Shown one piece after another: positions 9,205 to 19,500 of a DNA stretch of 64,000 bases. Within the stretch, counting starts at the first letter, position 1, and each line of letters begins with the position of its first letter. The stretch is taken from contig NZ_LQZQ01000045.1 of the NCBI RefSeq assembly GCF_001593005.1, forward strand, positions 62,001 to 126,000. The letters run 5' to 3'. The notes below the pieces were generated by a model. That model ran no database searches. It saw only the letters and a program-made list of their open reading frames with translations, and was not told the origin of the DNA. The DNA is from Roseivirga ehrenbergii. Lineage in GTDB: Bacteria; Bacteroidota; Bacteroidia; Cytophagales; Cyclobacteriaceae. The translations under genes and the position numbers were made by a program.

Positions 9205-9675
9205 ATGGAATTTGACTCAGGAAACTTACTCTATATCGCTTTTGCTATTCTTTACTTTGTTTTTACAGCAAGAAAGAAAGGCCAAAAGAAAAATGCAGGT
9301 GAATCGTCTTCAGCACCGGAGAGGAGAGGGGATACCGTGGGGCCAGTCCCGAGCAATCAACAACCTACTTTTGAAGAATTGCTTGAGCAGTTTACTGGGC
9401 AACGTAAAGTAAAAGAAGAGCCTAAACCATTTATTGCTCAAGAGCCAACAACTAGTGTGATTGAAGAGGTTAAGCCAACCCAATCAAGAAAATCTATTTA
9501 CTCCGAAGCAAATAAGATTTACGGAACTAAGAAGCGTACCGAAAGCCCAGTAGTTGTGTTTTATGAACCTGAAGAGGAAGATGTAGAAAGGACGGATTAT
9601 GCCGCATTAATAGGCGATACAGACGGTGCTCGAAAAGCTTTTGTGATGAGCGAAATTTTTAACCGAAAGTATTAA
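9205..9675 (+). CDS. small membrane-anchored hypothetical protein
   Basis: 156 residues. One N-terminal membrane segment (LLYIAFAILYFVFTA) is followed at once by a basic patch (RKKGQKK) and a polar, probably disordered tail rich in Glu, Pro and Ser. The extreme C-terminus (ARKAFVMSEIFNRKY) looks like a short conserved helix of the sort seen in Bacteroidota hypothetical proteins, which may be a protein-binding peptide. The topology predicts a cytoplasmic tail. It is divergent from smc, and its last four bases overlap the end of the convergent blaR1-like gene. No function can be assigned. Confidence 0.7.
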   Translation: MEFDSGNLLYIAFAILYFVFTARKKGQKKNAGESSSAPERRGDTVGPVPSNQQPTFEELLEQFTGQRKVKEEPKPFIAQEPTTSVIEEVKPTQSRKSIYSEANKIYGTKKRTESPVVVFYEPEEEDVERTDYAALIGDTDGARKAFVMSEIFNRKY

Positions 9676-10970
9676 GAAGCTTTAAAAGTTACTGGTATTT
9701 CAATTTTAGTTGGAATAGCAAATCCGCCTTTTACTCCTGGTGACCATTTTGGTGATTTTTTGATAGCATTCAATACCTGATTATCAAAATCCCTTCCTAT
9801 TCCTTCTTCTAACTTTACATCCTTAATTTCGCCTAGTTCGTTTACAATAAACGAAACACTCACTTCTCCTTCCAATCGTCCTTGGGGTTTGGTTTCAGGA
9901 TATTTAATGTTTTCTAGTAAATAATCTTTCCATTCATTGAAGCCATTTTTCGGAGTTGGTTTTACATCCTTTTCTCCAAAGCTTGCAAAAACATAAGCAG
10001 AGTCAGCAATGGTTACCGTTTCTGTTTTTAAATTAGCCTCGCAAGAAAAGATAAAAAATAACAAAGCTACTACCGGAATTGGAACCAATAATTTGAACCA
10101 ATTGATTCTTCTTTGAGCGGTAATCATATTCACCCTCTTCAGAGTTTTGCTTTTAGCGAAGAAGCTTCCTTGCGGAATTCCCATTTTTTGAAATACAAGT
10201 TTCACAAGCAGCTTAGTATAAGCCACTTGTCCATTGGCTTTTACAGCTGTTCTGTCTGCTTCATATTCGTGAATTTCTTCAATTAAATTTCTATACAAGT
10301 AGATAAATGGATTGAACCAGAAAAACACTTTAAGAACTTCCATCAACATAATGTCATAAGAGTGTCTTTGTTTAATATGCACTTTCTCATGATCCAACAC
10401 TTGTTTTTGTTCAGCTTCAGAAAGGTTTTGACTATCGTCCCACATTAGGTATTTAAAGAACGCGAAAGTAGGCATTGAACCTTCAGTCTTTACCATAAAG
10501 TAACCGTCTCTAAACCGAGTATTATGCCTTTTGTACCATAGAAACTCTTTGAATGATCTCATCTGAATAAATAGCCTTAAAGCTAAAGCAATCATTCCAA
10601 TCATATAAGCAAGAATAACGGCTTCCCACCATCGTAAGAAAGGTTTTTCTGAATTTGCTGTTACGGTTACAGAGTAAAAACCCTTCGGTTCTATTATAGG
10701 CTCTTTGCTCACTTCATTGCTCACATTGTGCAATGAATTTAATACACTCGGGGTGTTTTCAGGGTTATACCCCACTTTAAGTAATGGAAACGATAAAGAT
10801 ATAAGTATGGCTGCCAATAGGTAGAATCTATTGTATTGGAAGCTACTCTCTTTTCTCAAAACAAAATGGTATAGCAAGTAAAATACTGCCAAACATGTGG
10901 CAGTTTCTAATGCATATAGAAGCGCATTATTTAGCGAATCTAACAATACTAAAGCGGGGTGTTTTGACAT
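9672..10970 (-). CDS. BlaR1-type M56 metallopeptidase sensor with TonB-like C-terminal domain
   Basis: 432 residues. Several membrane segments (residues 15-38, 48-66, 113-133 and near 290-310) surround a cytoplasmic zinc-protease loop with LDHEKVHIKQRH (HEKVH at 194-198) and the downstream EADRTAV, the M56 signature. After the last membrane helix, residues about 355-430 form a TonB C-terminal-like domain (GEVSVSFIVNELGEIKDVKL) in place of the penicillin-binding sensor domain of true BlaR1. The gene follows blaI after ten bases. The pair probably senses an envelope signal and cleaves the BlaI-type repressor; no beta-lactamase gene lies nearby, so the trigger is not necessarily a beta-lactam. 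Confidence 0.9.
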   Translation of the reverse strand: MSKHPALVLLDSLNNALLYALETATCLAVFYLLYHFVLRKESSFQYNRFYLLAAILISLSFPLLKVGYNPENTPSVLNSLHNVSNEVSKEPIIEPKGFYSVTVTANSEKPFLRWWEAVILAYMIGMIALALRLFIQMRSFKEFLWYKRHNTRFRDGYFMVKTEGSMPTFAFFKYLMWDDSQNLSEAEQKQVLDHEKVHIKQRHSYDIMLMEVLKVFFWFNPFIYLYRNLIEEIHEYEADRTAVKANGQVAYTKLLVKLVFQKMGIPQGSFFAKSKTLKRVNMITAQRRINWFKLLVPIPVVALLFFIFSCEANLKTETVTIADSAYVFASFGEKDVKPTPKNGFNEWKDYLLENIKYPETKPQGRLEGEVSVSFIVNELGEIKDVKLEEGIGRDFDNQVLNAIKKSPKWSPGVKGGFAIPTKIEIPVTFKAS

Positions 10971-10980
10971 AACCTAGAGC

Positions 10981-11349
10981 TTAGTCTTCTTTTAAATCTT
11001 CTCCAACATGTTTTGCTAGCGACTCAAATTCTTTGATATCCATATCATTTTCTTGTGCGAAAAATGATACCAACTTTTGAAAGGAGCCTCCAAAGTAGCC
11101 TCCAATAAAGTTTTTAAGATAGAAGTTGCTGTAACTTGTTTTGTCTACCAAAGGAAAGTATTCATGTGTCTTTCCGTAAGCCTTATAACCTACAAAACCT
11201 TTTTTCTCTAAAATTCTAATAATTGTTGACACAGTATTGTAGGCAGGTTTTGGTTCTGGCATTTTTGAAAGCACATCTTTCACGAAGCCTCTCTCAATCT
11301 GCCATAGTATTTGCATCACCTGCTCTTCTGCTTTCGTTAATTCTTTCAT
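10981..11349 (-). CDS. BlaI/MecI/CopY-family transcriptional repressor
   Basis: 122 residues from the ATG at 11349 (MKELTKAEEQVMQILWQ). A longer reading to 11388 would add 13 residues without family support and run towards the operator region. The winged helix is visible: KAEEQVMQILW, then MPEPKPAYNTVSTIIRILEKKGFV and GKTHEYFPLV. The C-terminal half is the dimerisation helix region ending in FESLAKHVGEDLKED. It should repress its own operon with the BlaR1-like protease encoded ten bases downstream. Two operator-like palindromes lie 46-81 bases upstream of the start. Confidence 0.92.
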   Translation of the reverse strand: MKELTKAEEQVMQILWQIERGFVKDVLSKMPEPKPAYNTVSTIIRILEKKGFVGYKAYGKTHEYFPLVDKTSYSNFYLKNFIGGYFGGSFQKLVSFFAQENDMDIKEFESLAKHVGEDLKED

Positions 11350-11394
11350 AATCTGTAAATTAAAACACTCGAGTAATTCTAATATCAATAATAA

Positions 11395-11430
11395 AACTAT
11401 TGCACTAGTTTTCCAACTAACGCAATAGTT
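11395..11430 (-). promoter_or_regulatory. double operator for the BlaI-type repressor
   Basis: Two 16-bp inverted repeats AACTA-N6-TAGTT stand in tandem: AACTATTGCACTAGTT (11395-11410) and AACTAACGCAATAGTT (11415-11430). They are separated by four bases, so their centres are 20 bases apart (two helical turns). An outer 11-bp inverted repeat (11393-11403 with 11422-11432) spans both. ACTA/TAGT half-sites suit a MecI/BlaI-type dimer. The location just upstream of the repressor gene suggests autoregulation. The symmetry is read directly; binding is inferred. Confidence 0.7.
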
Positions 11431-11459
11431 TTTTAATTCTGAAATATAGTTTTGATAGT

Positions 11460-12122
11460 TTATTGAGTGAAGGCGTATGAGATGAGGTTTGCGCCCATAC
11501 GTAAGGCCTGAAGCCTGACAGACTCAGGGTCGTTATAAATACGCTGATCTTCCCAGCCGTTGCCTAAATCGCTTTCATAAGAATAATAGCAAACCAATCT
11601 GCCTTCATATATTAAGCCGAAGCCTTGGGGCGATTTGCCATCATGTTCATGAATTTTGGGAATGCCTTTGTCGAATTTAAATTTTTGATTGTATACAGGG
11701 TGGTTGTGAGGTAACTCTATAAATTCTAATTCAGGGAAAACCTTTTTCATCTCTAACCTCACAAACTGATCTAAACCATAATTATCGTCAATGTGAAGAA
11801 AGCCGCCAGCGGTAAGGTAGTTTCTTAGGTTTTCAGCTTCTTGACTAGAGAATACAACATTGCCATGGCCTGTCATATAGATGAACGGGTATTCAAATAA
11901 GCTGGGGTTTCCAATTTCTACCACAGCATCTTGAGTGTCTATATTTGTTTTTAGATTTTCATTACAGAAAGTAGCCAAGTTGGGTAGGGCAGTTTTGTTT
12001 GCATACCAATCACCTCCGCCATTGTATTTTAATTTAGCAATTTTGACTTTAGCTTGTTGAGCAGAAGCTAGTACGCTAAAAAAAAGGAAGACGAGAGAAA
12101 AAAGAATTCGGTTGGCTTTCAT
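11460..12122 (-). CDS. DUF4159-domain secreted protein
   Basis: 220 residues with a signal peptide (ILFSLVFLFFSVLASAQ). The body matches the DUF4159 family: KIAKLKYNGGGDWYANKT at the start, then PFIYMTGHGNVVFSSQEAENLRNYLTAGGFLHIDDNYG, and ERGxxDFR-like SYESDLGNGWEDQRIYN near the end. The fold is related to the class I glutamine amidotransferase-like group and proteins of this family often sit with von Willebrand/AAA operons, which are absent here. Biochemical function unknown. Transcribed away from the Nudix gene at 12261. Confidence 0.82.
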   Translation of the reverse strand: MKANRILFSLVFLFFSVLASAQQAKVKIAKLKYNGGGDWYANKTALPNLATFCNENLKTNIDTQDAVVEIGNPSLFEYPFIYMTGHGNVVFSSQEAENLRNYLTAGGFLHIDDNYGLDQFVRLEMKKVFPELEFIELPHNHPVYNQKFKFDKGIPKIHEHDGKSPQGFGLIYEGRLVCYYSYESDLGNGWEDQRIYNDPESVRLQALRMGANLISYAFTQ

Positions 12123-12260
12123 AAGTTCGACTAAGCTTATTTTCTTTAAGAGAACATATTAGGGAAAATTCTAAATGAAATAAAGAAAGCGGGTTATAAT
12201 TGAACCAACTTTTATACAAGAACGCTATATTCTCAACGAAGTTTACTCCAACAGAAGCAA

Positions 12261-12920
12261 ATGAGGTTTTCCAACATCGATATAGTCGTAAATCAGCTGA
12301 GGGCTCGTCTAGATTTACCGTTGCCTGGAAGAGAGGCTCAAATAAGAATGGCGCCTACACCAATAGACGAGAATCGGTTTAGAGAAACCGCGAATAGACC
12401 TGCACGACCTGGAGGCGTGATGGTGTTGCTTTATCCTAAAAATGGAGAGTTGTATTTGCCATTGATGAAGCGCCCAGGTTATAATGGGGCTCATGGTGGA
12501 CAAGTTAGTTTTCCGGGCGGAAAAGCGGAAAAACAGGATTCGAATTTAATAGAGACAGCCTTACGAGAAACAGAGGAAGAAATTGGCGTAAGGGCCAAAG
12601 AGGTTTCTGTTATTGGGCAATTGTCTGAGTTGTTTATAATTGCTAGCAATTTTAAGGTGCTTCCGACTGTAGGAGTGATTGATTATACCCCCAAATTCAT
12701 CCCTGACCCTTATGAAGTGGAGGCTGTTTTAGAGGTGCCAATCTCTCAGTTTTATGACATGAATAAAAGAGGGGTAGAGGAAATGAGATTTGGTAAATAT
12801 GTTATTCAATCACCTTATTTTAATGTGGGTGGACATTTGGTTTGGGGCGCTACTGCTATGATGTTGAGTGAGTTACTAGCAGTTATTGATGATGTGGAGC
12901 GTGATTTACTAACTTTTTAG
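12261..12920 (+). CDS. Nudix hydrolase, probable CoA pyrophosphatase
   Basis: 219 residues. The Nudix box runs from GGKAEKQDSN (residues 86-95) to RETEEEIGV (residues 102-110), with the REx2EE core for metal binding. Just before it, the segment MKRPGYNGAHGGQVSFPGG matches the extra motif of the CoA-pyrophosphatase subgroup (NudL type, formerly UPF0035). That subgroup cleaves CoA and its thioesters to 3',5'-ADP and 4'-phosphopantetheine. It overlaps no neighbour and faces the 7TMR-DISM kinase gene tail to tail. Subgroup assignment is good, but substrate was not tested. Confidence 0.88.
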   Translation: MRFSNIDIVVNQLRARLDLPLPGREAQIRMAPTPIDENRFRETANRPARPGGVMVLLYPKNGELYLPLMKRPGYNGAHGGQVSFPGGKAEKQDSNLIETALRETEEEIGVRAKEVSVIGQLSELFIIASNFKVLPTVGVIDYTPKFIPDPYEVEAVLEVPISQFYDMNKRGVEEMRFGKYVIQSPYFNVGGHLVWGATAMMLSELLAVIDDVERDLLTF

Positions 12921-12930
12921 CAAGTCATTT

Positions 12931-15426
12931 TTAAGGCTTCATTGCTTCTTTGTTCAGGTACAATACCAATTTGTTTAATAGCTCTTTTGGATCGAATGGT
13001 TTAGAAATAAATTCATCCAAAACGTATCTCTTAGGGTTTTCTTGAAGGTCGTTCTTAGAAAAGGCCGTCATTCCAATAATATTGGTTTTTCTATTCAGTA
13101 CAGATTGTTCTCTAATCAGTGCAGTACATTCGAAACCATCCATCTCCTCCATATGAATATCCATTAGAATTAGGTCGAAAAGTTCTTCATTGCTTTTTTG
13201 AAACGCTTTATTACCACTTGAGGCTTCATGAAATTCAGCATTCCATTTTTGAAACAACCTGCTTAACACCATTCTGTTCATGTAGTTATCATCTACAACA
13301 AGTATTTTGGCTTGCTTTAGGTCGTAAATAGTGTCTGTTTTATTTGAGGCTAATAAGTCAAAAGTCTCAGGTAGTTTAAATTCAATTTCAAACTGAAATG
13401 AGGTGCCCTCGCCAACTTTACTTGTAACCGATACTTTGCTATTATGTAGCTCTAATAACTTTTTAGTAATTGATAAACCAAGCCCCGTACCACCGTATTT
13501 TCTTGTTGTATCGCTACTGGCCTGTTCGTAATCGTTGAAAATTTCACTGATTTTATCTTCAGGAATTCCAATTCCAGTATCTGTTACCATAAATTCTATA
13601 CTTACCTTTTCGTCTTCAATCCCTAGTAACTCTGCACTTACCACTATGCTACCTTGTTCGGTAAATTTTAAGGCATTGCTCATCAGGTTATTGAAAATCT
13701 GAGTCAGTCTGGTAGGGTCACCAATAAGTCTGTTTGGGGTGTTTTCTGAAAGGTGAAAGTCTAGCGAAATATTTTTACTGTGGGCTTTAAACTTAAAGCT
13801 GTCTCGAATATTTTTGAGTAGATCGATCAATGAGAAATCAATCATTTCTAGCTTTAATTTTCCAGCTTCAATTTTATTGTAATCAAGTATATCGTTGATG
13901 AGCGAGCTAAGGTTTTCAGCAGAAAACTTTAGTGCATCAATATATTCTTGGGTTTCCTCATTTTCATTATCAATATCCATTAAATGGCTTAAACTAATAA
14001 TTGCATTTAACGGTGTGCGAATTTCGTGACTCATTACAGATAAGAAGTCAGACTTTGATTTAGTAGCTTTCTCTGCTTCTAATCGTGCTTTTTTTAACTC
14101 AATATTCTGAACATTGATTTGGTGGGTTCTCTCCGCTACTTTTTCTTTTAGTTCTGCATTAGTCTTTTCCTGGAGTTTCTCATTTTCAACCAATTGTATC
14201 AGGAGTGATTCTTGTGTAATGGCGTGATTTTCAGTTAGTTTTTTCATTCTATGACCTAAGCCCAGAGCGAAGAATACTATTTCAACTCCTACAGCAAGCT
14301 GAACATAAGGAACAATTTTGGCGTCAAGGTCAAGGATGTACTGAGCCGAAGCAAACAATGCAATAGTGACTAGGAAAATAGAGCCAAGAGCGAAATAGCG
14401 TAACTCTAAGCTATTTAACCTTCTAAGTGATAGAATGAAAACAACTACACTTGCCGATATACCAATATTAAAGAGGTTATGAATAATAAGTCCGTTATAT
14501 ACATCACGCGTAATGGTAATGTAGATAGAGTTGAGAACGAAAGCCACTAGCATTACTCCAATAAAAACTTTGAAGTAATAGTCCCACTTTGGGTAATGTT
14601 CTTTTGTATTAAGAAAATGACGCGCAAAAGAAAAATAGAATACTGCCGAAAGATTGGGCAATAACCATAGTAAAGATATTTTTTCAGGATGCTCAGGAAA
14701 AATATAAGGATCTAGAAAGCCATGAAAAAAGAGAAAGTAAATAGTGTTTGTGATGGCATAGAAAGCGTAAAAAAGGAAAACTACTCTTCTAACGTAGGTA
14801 TACAGAGAAATACCTAAGATGGATAAAATAATTAATAATCCAGTGAAAACCCCCTCTAATAAGGCCTTTTGTTCTGCTTGTTGCTGCCATTTTTCAAGTT
14901 GAACCGCTTTAAAGTCAAAGCGAGGAGGGTAGTTGTCTAATGACTTGGTTTTGATGAGAAGAGTGGCGTTTTCACCTACTTTTAAATCTAATTTAAATTG
15001 AGATTGGAATCCCTTTTTTATATTTCGCTCACTGACGGGCACAAAGTAACCCGCTTTTAAAGAGTCGAGCTTTTCGCCCTTTTCAACATAGACAGTTGAA
15101 TAAGCATTGTCACCAGTGTATACCACTAAGCTCTGATATCGGTCTGAATAGTTTGAAAGAATAAGCTTAACCCAATAGGTTTTATCCGTTTCAAACAAGT
15201 CTATATCCGCAAGGCTAATGTAGTAGCTTGGCCCAAAATCCTTTACCTGATTGTAATTGAGGTTATTACTATCATCGCGAAACACCATTATCTGAGAAGG
15301 TGGGATGTACTGGGTTTCGCTATTATATATTCTATGCTGATACCAGTAGTCGGCAATGCTATCAGATTTCGCTAGGAGGGATTGCCCACTAATGAATAGA
15401 ATAATAAGAATAGAAACCCTAAACAT
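12931..15426 (-). CDS. hybrid sensor histidine kinase with 7TMR-DISM sensor
   Basis: 831 residues. A signal peptide (MFRVSILIILFISGQSLLA) is followed by a 7TMR-DISMED2-type periplasmic domain (residues about 30-165, with GPSYYISLADIDLFE) and seven membrane helices (about 190-395). Then come a coiled coil (about 400-455) and HisKA with the phosphate-accepting His467 in MSHEIRTPLNAI. HATPase boxes N (NNLMSNALKFT), G1 (VTDTGIGIP) and G2 (GGTGLGLSI) follow. A receiver domain ends the protein, with Asp756 in LILMDIHMEEMDG. No response regulator or HPt gene is adjacent, so its output partner lies elsewhere. 7TMR-DISM domains often sense carbohydrates or other small ligands. Confidence 0.95.
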   Translation of the reverse strand: MFRVSILIILFISGQSLLAKSDSIADYWYQHRIYNSETQYIPPSQIMVFRDDSNNLNYNQVKDFGPSYYISLADIDLFETDKTYWVKLILSNYSDRYQSLVVYTGDNAYSTVYVEKGEKLDSLKAGYFVPVSERNIKKGFQSQFKLDLKVGENATLLIKTKSLDNYPPRFDFKAVQLEKWQQQAEQKALLEGVFTGLLIILSILGISLYTYVRRVVFLFYAFYAITNTIYFLFFHGFLDPYIFPEHPEKISLLWLLPNLSAVFYFSFARHFLNTKEHYPKWDYYFKVFIGVMLVAFVLNSIYITITRDVYNGLIIHNLFNIGISASVVVFILSLRRLNSLELRYFALGSIFLVTIALFASAQYILDLDAKIVPYVQLAVGVEIVFFALGLGHRMKKLTENHAITQESLLIQLVENEKLQEKTNAELKEKVAERTHQINVQNIELKKARLEAEKATKSKSDFLSVMSHEIRTPLNAIISLSHLMDIDNENEETQEYIDALKFSAENLSSLINDILDYNKIEAGKLKLEMIDFSLIDLLKNIRDSFKFKAHSKNISLDFHLSENTPNRLIGDPTRLTQIFNNLMSNALKFTEQGSIVVSAELLGIEDEKVSIEFMVTDTGIGIPEDKISEIFNDYEQASSDTTRKYGGTGLGLSITKKLLELHNSKVSVTSKVGEGTSFQFEIEFKLPETFDLLASNKTDTIYDLKQAKILVVDDNYMNRMVLSRLFQKWNAEFHEASSGNKAFQKSNEELFDLILMDIHMEEMDGFECTALIREQSVLNRKTNIIGMTAFSKNDLQENPKRYVLDEFISKPFDPKELLNKLVLYLNKEAMKP

Positions 15427-15574
15427 ATAGTCTTTAACAAGGAAAATGGTTCGGTAAATCGGTATTCAAAAATGCTAATAATTTCTAGCTTTGTTAAATA
15501 TCAATATATTTAATATCATAGAATATGATAATAAGCGAAATACTGTATTTCAAAGGGTTTATTGTGTTTTTGAA

Positions 15575-16156
15575 CTACGAATACTTTAAAGCATCTTTAC
15601 TCCAAGGTGCAGACTGATGTATAGCTTCAAGAACCTTCTCTGGGTCTTCAAAAGCATTCCATATGTTATTATGAATAGGTTTCATGAAATTCTCTTGAAT
15701 CGAGAATTCCAACATTTTGATCAGGTGGTCATAGTAACCAAATGCATTTAAGATCACAATTGGCTTGGTAAAAATGCCTAATCTTTTGAGCGTCATGGCT
15801 TCCAGTAGTTCTTCCATGGTACCACATCCGCCAGGTAATGTAATTAACGCATCTACACCAACCATGAATTGTTTCTTTCGCTCGTGCATGTCGGCCGTGA
15901 AAATGAACTCATTGACGTCTTTATGATGAAACTCTACTTCCTTCATAAAGTGTGGCATAATACCAACAATTCTGCCTTTTTCAGCAAGTATTGTATCGGC
16001 AAGTTTACCCATTAAGCCACGACTCCCACCGCCATATACTACCGTTATGTTATTTTTTGCTAGTACTCTTGCTAGTTTTTCCGTAGCCTCAAAATACTTT
16101 TGGTCTATGTTTTCGCTAGAAGCGCAGTAAATACAAACCTTTTTAATTTTTTGCAT
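15575..16156 (-). CDS. LOG-family nucleoside 5'-monophosphate phosphoribohydrolase
   Basis: 193 residues. The family motif PGGxGTxxE is present as LPGGCGTMEE (residues 107-116), together with the upstream MHERKK (90-95) and the Rossmann-type start VCIYCASSEN, YGGGSRGLMG. LOG proteins release the base from cytokinin riboside 5'-monophosphate or from related nucleotides such as AMP. Several members were misannotated as lysine decarboxylases. Full length. The gene is monocistronic and divergent from the hybrid kinase at 16533. Confidence 0.92.
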   Translation of the reverse strand: MQKIKKVCIYCASSENIDQKYFEATEKLARVLAKNNITVVYGGGSRGLMGKLADTILAEKGRIVGIMPHFMKEVEFHHKDVNEFIFTADMHERKKQFMVGVDALITLPGGCGTMEELLEAMTLKRLGIFTKPIVILNAFGYYDHLIKMLEFSIQENFMKPIHNNIWNAFEDPEKVLEAIHQSAPWSKDALKYS

Positions 16157-16532
16157 AGAGCTTTAACACATAAAGTTTGGTTCAAGGTAACCAAAATGGT
16201 TTTAATATGTCATCTGTCTGAATTCGATTTGTTAATTTATAAATTTCGTTATTTATCAAATGGCTAAATTCAACTTACCAATTGGATAGAATGAAAATGA
16301 GCTGAGGTTCAATTTTGAAGAAGGTTTTTTATCGTTCTGTTTTTTTTTTAGGCAGTTTGTGAGTAAATAATTGACACTCTTTGTAAGTATTTCTCTTTAC
16401 AATTACACTTTTATACTTCATTGATTTATGATCTCAGTAATTTTTTGGGAGTATCAATTATACCTTTAGTTTTACTGTAGCCTCACTCCTTTATGAGGTG
16501 GAAATTCAACCAAAACATTAATTCAGATATCC
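16157..16532. other. intergenic, divergent promoter region
   Basis: 376 bases between the LOG gene and the large hybrid kinase gene. The sequence is AT-rich with a run of T near 16341. A TTGTAA-N10-TTACAA inverted repeat spans 16381-16402 and could be an operator. No RNA gene, small coding sequence or CTACCC-type palindrome was seen here. Confidence 0.45.
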
Positions 16533-19500
16533 ATGCGAAGTACCCTTCGATACTGGTTTTATTTATTCTTTTCATTTATAGGTATCTACAGTTTTTCTCA
16601 GGAACTAGAAATTAAACAAATAGGTACTCCCTTCATTAATACATATCTACCGACTGATTACCATGCACATGAGCAATCATATTCCTTAATACAAGCCAAG
16701 AGTGGGCTTATGTACATAGCTAATGTTACTGGGGTAATTGAGTTTGATGGCCAGAATTGGAGAGTTGACAATAGGATATCTGATGATTCTTTTAAAGATG
16801 TTGTTGAAGGGCCAGACGGAAGAATTTACGCCACAAGCAAAGCAGAATTTGGCTATTTTTCTTCAGACTTAAAAGGCGAACTAAAGTATACATCATTGGT
16901 TCCCAAAACTCCTTCTAGCTTTATTAACAACGGTTCAATGGAGCATGTGGATCTAGTAAATGATAAGTTGATATTCAAGGCTTTTCGTGACCTTTTGATT
17001 TATGATCCAGTTCAAGATACCATAACAGTGATTTCAAATATATCTGAGTTAGGGCAGGTAGAACAAATTGATGGTAAGTATTACGCCATTGATCAAGAGA
17101 AAGGACTGGTAAAACTTGATGATAATCGCCTAGTACAAATGCCTCTTGCTGACCGTATTTTACAACTTGGAGTGATTAAGATATTGCGTTTTGCCAACAA
17201 CGAGTTGCTTTTCGTTACTCGAAGCAAGGGGCTCTTTAAATATGATTTCGAAACTTTAGTTGAATGGGATACTGAAGTTTCTGATAGGTTAAAGGATTCT
17301 TTTGGATATACAGGTCTGAATATTCAAGATAAATATTACGCCTTCGGAACAGACAATGCTGGGGTTTTTATAATAGATGCGGTAGGTAAATTGGTGCAAA
17401 AATTAGATAAAACTACTGGGCTGCCTGATTTCCAAGTGATGGACTTGGAGCTTGATAGTAACTATAATCTATGGGTTATTCAACATGGAGCAATCAACCA
17501 AGTAATTCTTAATTCACCAATAACTTCATTAGACGAAAGACATGGAGTGAATGGCTACGTCTTGTACATCTCTGAATATAATGAAGATTATTACGTGGCT
17601 ACTACCACTGGAATGGCATATAAGTCTAAGGAAAGACCTTGGCAATCAGTTGATAATGAAAAAATATTTACGGCATTAGAAAACTATCCTTTTAGAACAT
17701 GGATGTTTTTTAAGAAATCTGGCGATTTATTGGCTGCCACTAATACTGGTCTCCTTACGATAAACAAGACATCCTTTACAGAGATTTACAAAGGGGAAGC
17801 ACTTTGGGCAGGGGCAGAAGTGCCCGGTAAAGATCAGATGATCATCGGAAGCGTAGAAGGACATTTGCACTTGTTTGAAAAACAGAATGACGATTGGAAA
17901 TACATACACAAGCTCAAAGGGTTTGAACAACAAATGGATTTTCTTGAATGGGACGAAAGTGGAGACTTTTGGATGACTGATTCAGGCACTGGCGTTTTCA
18001 AACTTACGCTTAATGAAGCCAAAGATGAGGTGATTAACATAAAGTCATATGGAAAGCTTGAAGGCCTGCCCGATAATATTAGAAACAGAGTTTTTAGGCA
18101 TTCAGACGGTCTGAAATTCGGTACAGACAAAGGGGTATATACCTTCGATAGCAAAAATGATCGGTTTAACCTTGTTTCGGAATTTAGTGAGGCCGACAGT
18201 TTTAATGTTTTTAGATTTATAGAGTTAGCCAATGGAAATATTTTTGCCTCACTTAATGGTTATGGTAAAGGTCTTTTCATTAAGAATGGTGAAGAGTACA
18301 AGCTGGAGGCACATCCTTATCAACGGATAATTAGCCATAATTCCGAGTATGCAACGGGCCTTGGTGGAAATGATATTTGGATTACTAGCTCTGGAATTAA
18401 GCACGTTTCAACAGCTGCTGACTTACCAAAAACTTTCCTTTTTAATACCAAAATCAGACAAGTAAGAATTGCTACAAACTTAGATTCGGTAATTTTTGGA
18501 GGTGGAGAAAAGCTCGTTAAAACTACTTTGTCGCCTGACCAAAATGCCCTTAATTTTAGTTTCTCTGCTTCATTCTATGACGCTTTGGATAAACTCGAGT
18601 TTCAAAGCCAGTTGGTAGGTAGTGAAGAAGATTGGTCTAACTGGTCTAGCGAAACAGTGAGAACTTTCACAAACCTTCCTTATGGTAGCTATACTTTTAA
18701 GGTTAGAGCAAAAAATGTTTATGGTGAAATAAGTGAAATCGATGAGTTTTCATTTAAAATAGAAACTCCATTTTACTTCACCTTTGGCGCTTTCGTGTTT
18801 TACACGCTTGTCCTTGGACTTATTGTTTGGTTCATTGTAAAGACAAATAACAGAAAGCTAATAGCAGAAAATGAGATGTTAGAGCATACTGTTAAGGAAA
18901 GGACTTCTGAAATCCGTGAACAAAAAGAAGCCGCAGAACGTGATAAAAAGCTGATACAAGAACAAGCAGATAAGCTTAGAGAACTGGATAAAGTAAAGTC
19001 AAGATTTTTTGCTAACATTTCTCATGAGTTGAGAACACCCCTAACACTTATAAATGCCCCCTTGGAAGCCTTAATAGCAGATGAAAGTATCACTGATGAG
19101 CGACTTAAGGAAACGCTCAATGTGGCACAAAAGAATGGAGAAAGGCTGAATCTACTGGTCGAAGAGATTTTGGACTTAGCCAAAGTGGAAGCCGGAAAAC
19201 TGAAATTAGTAGAGAACCCAATGAGGGTTAAAGATTTCCTAGAAGAGCTGTTAATGGCATATACCACAGCCGCTCAGCAAAAGGAAATAGAAATGAAACT
19301 TTGCTTTCAAGCAGAAGAAGGTTTGGCTATTCTCTGTGATGGTAGAAAGTGTTCAAAAATTTTAAATAATCTACTTTCCAACGCTATAAAGTACACGCCT
19401 CTTGGCGGAATAATTCGAGTAGAAGTTGCAACAATGGGAGATAAGCTAATTATTTCAGTGGTTGACAACGGTGACGGAATTCACCCTAACGACCTACCTA

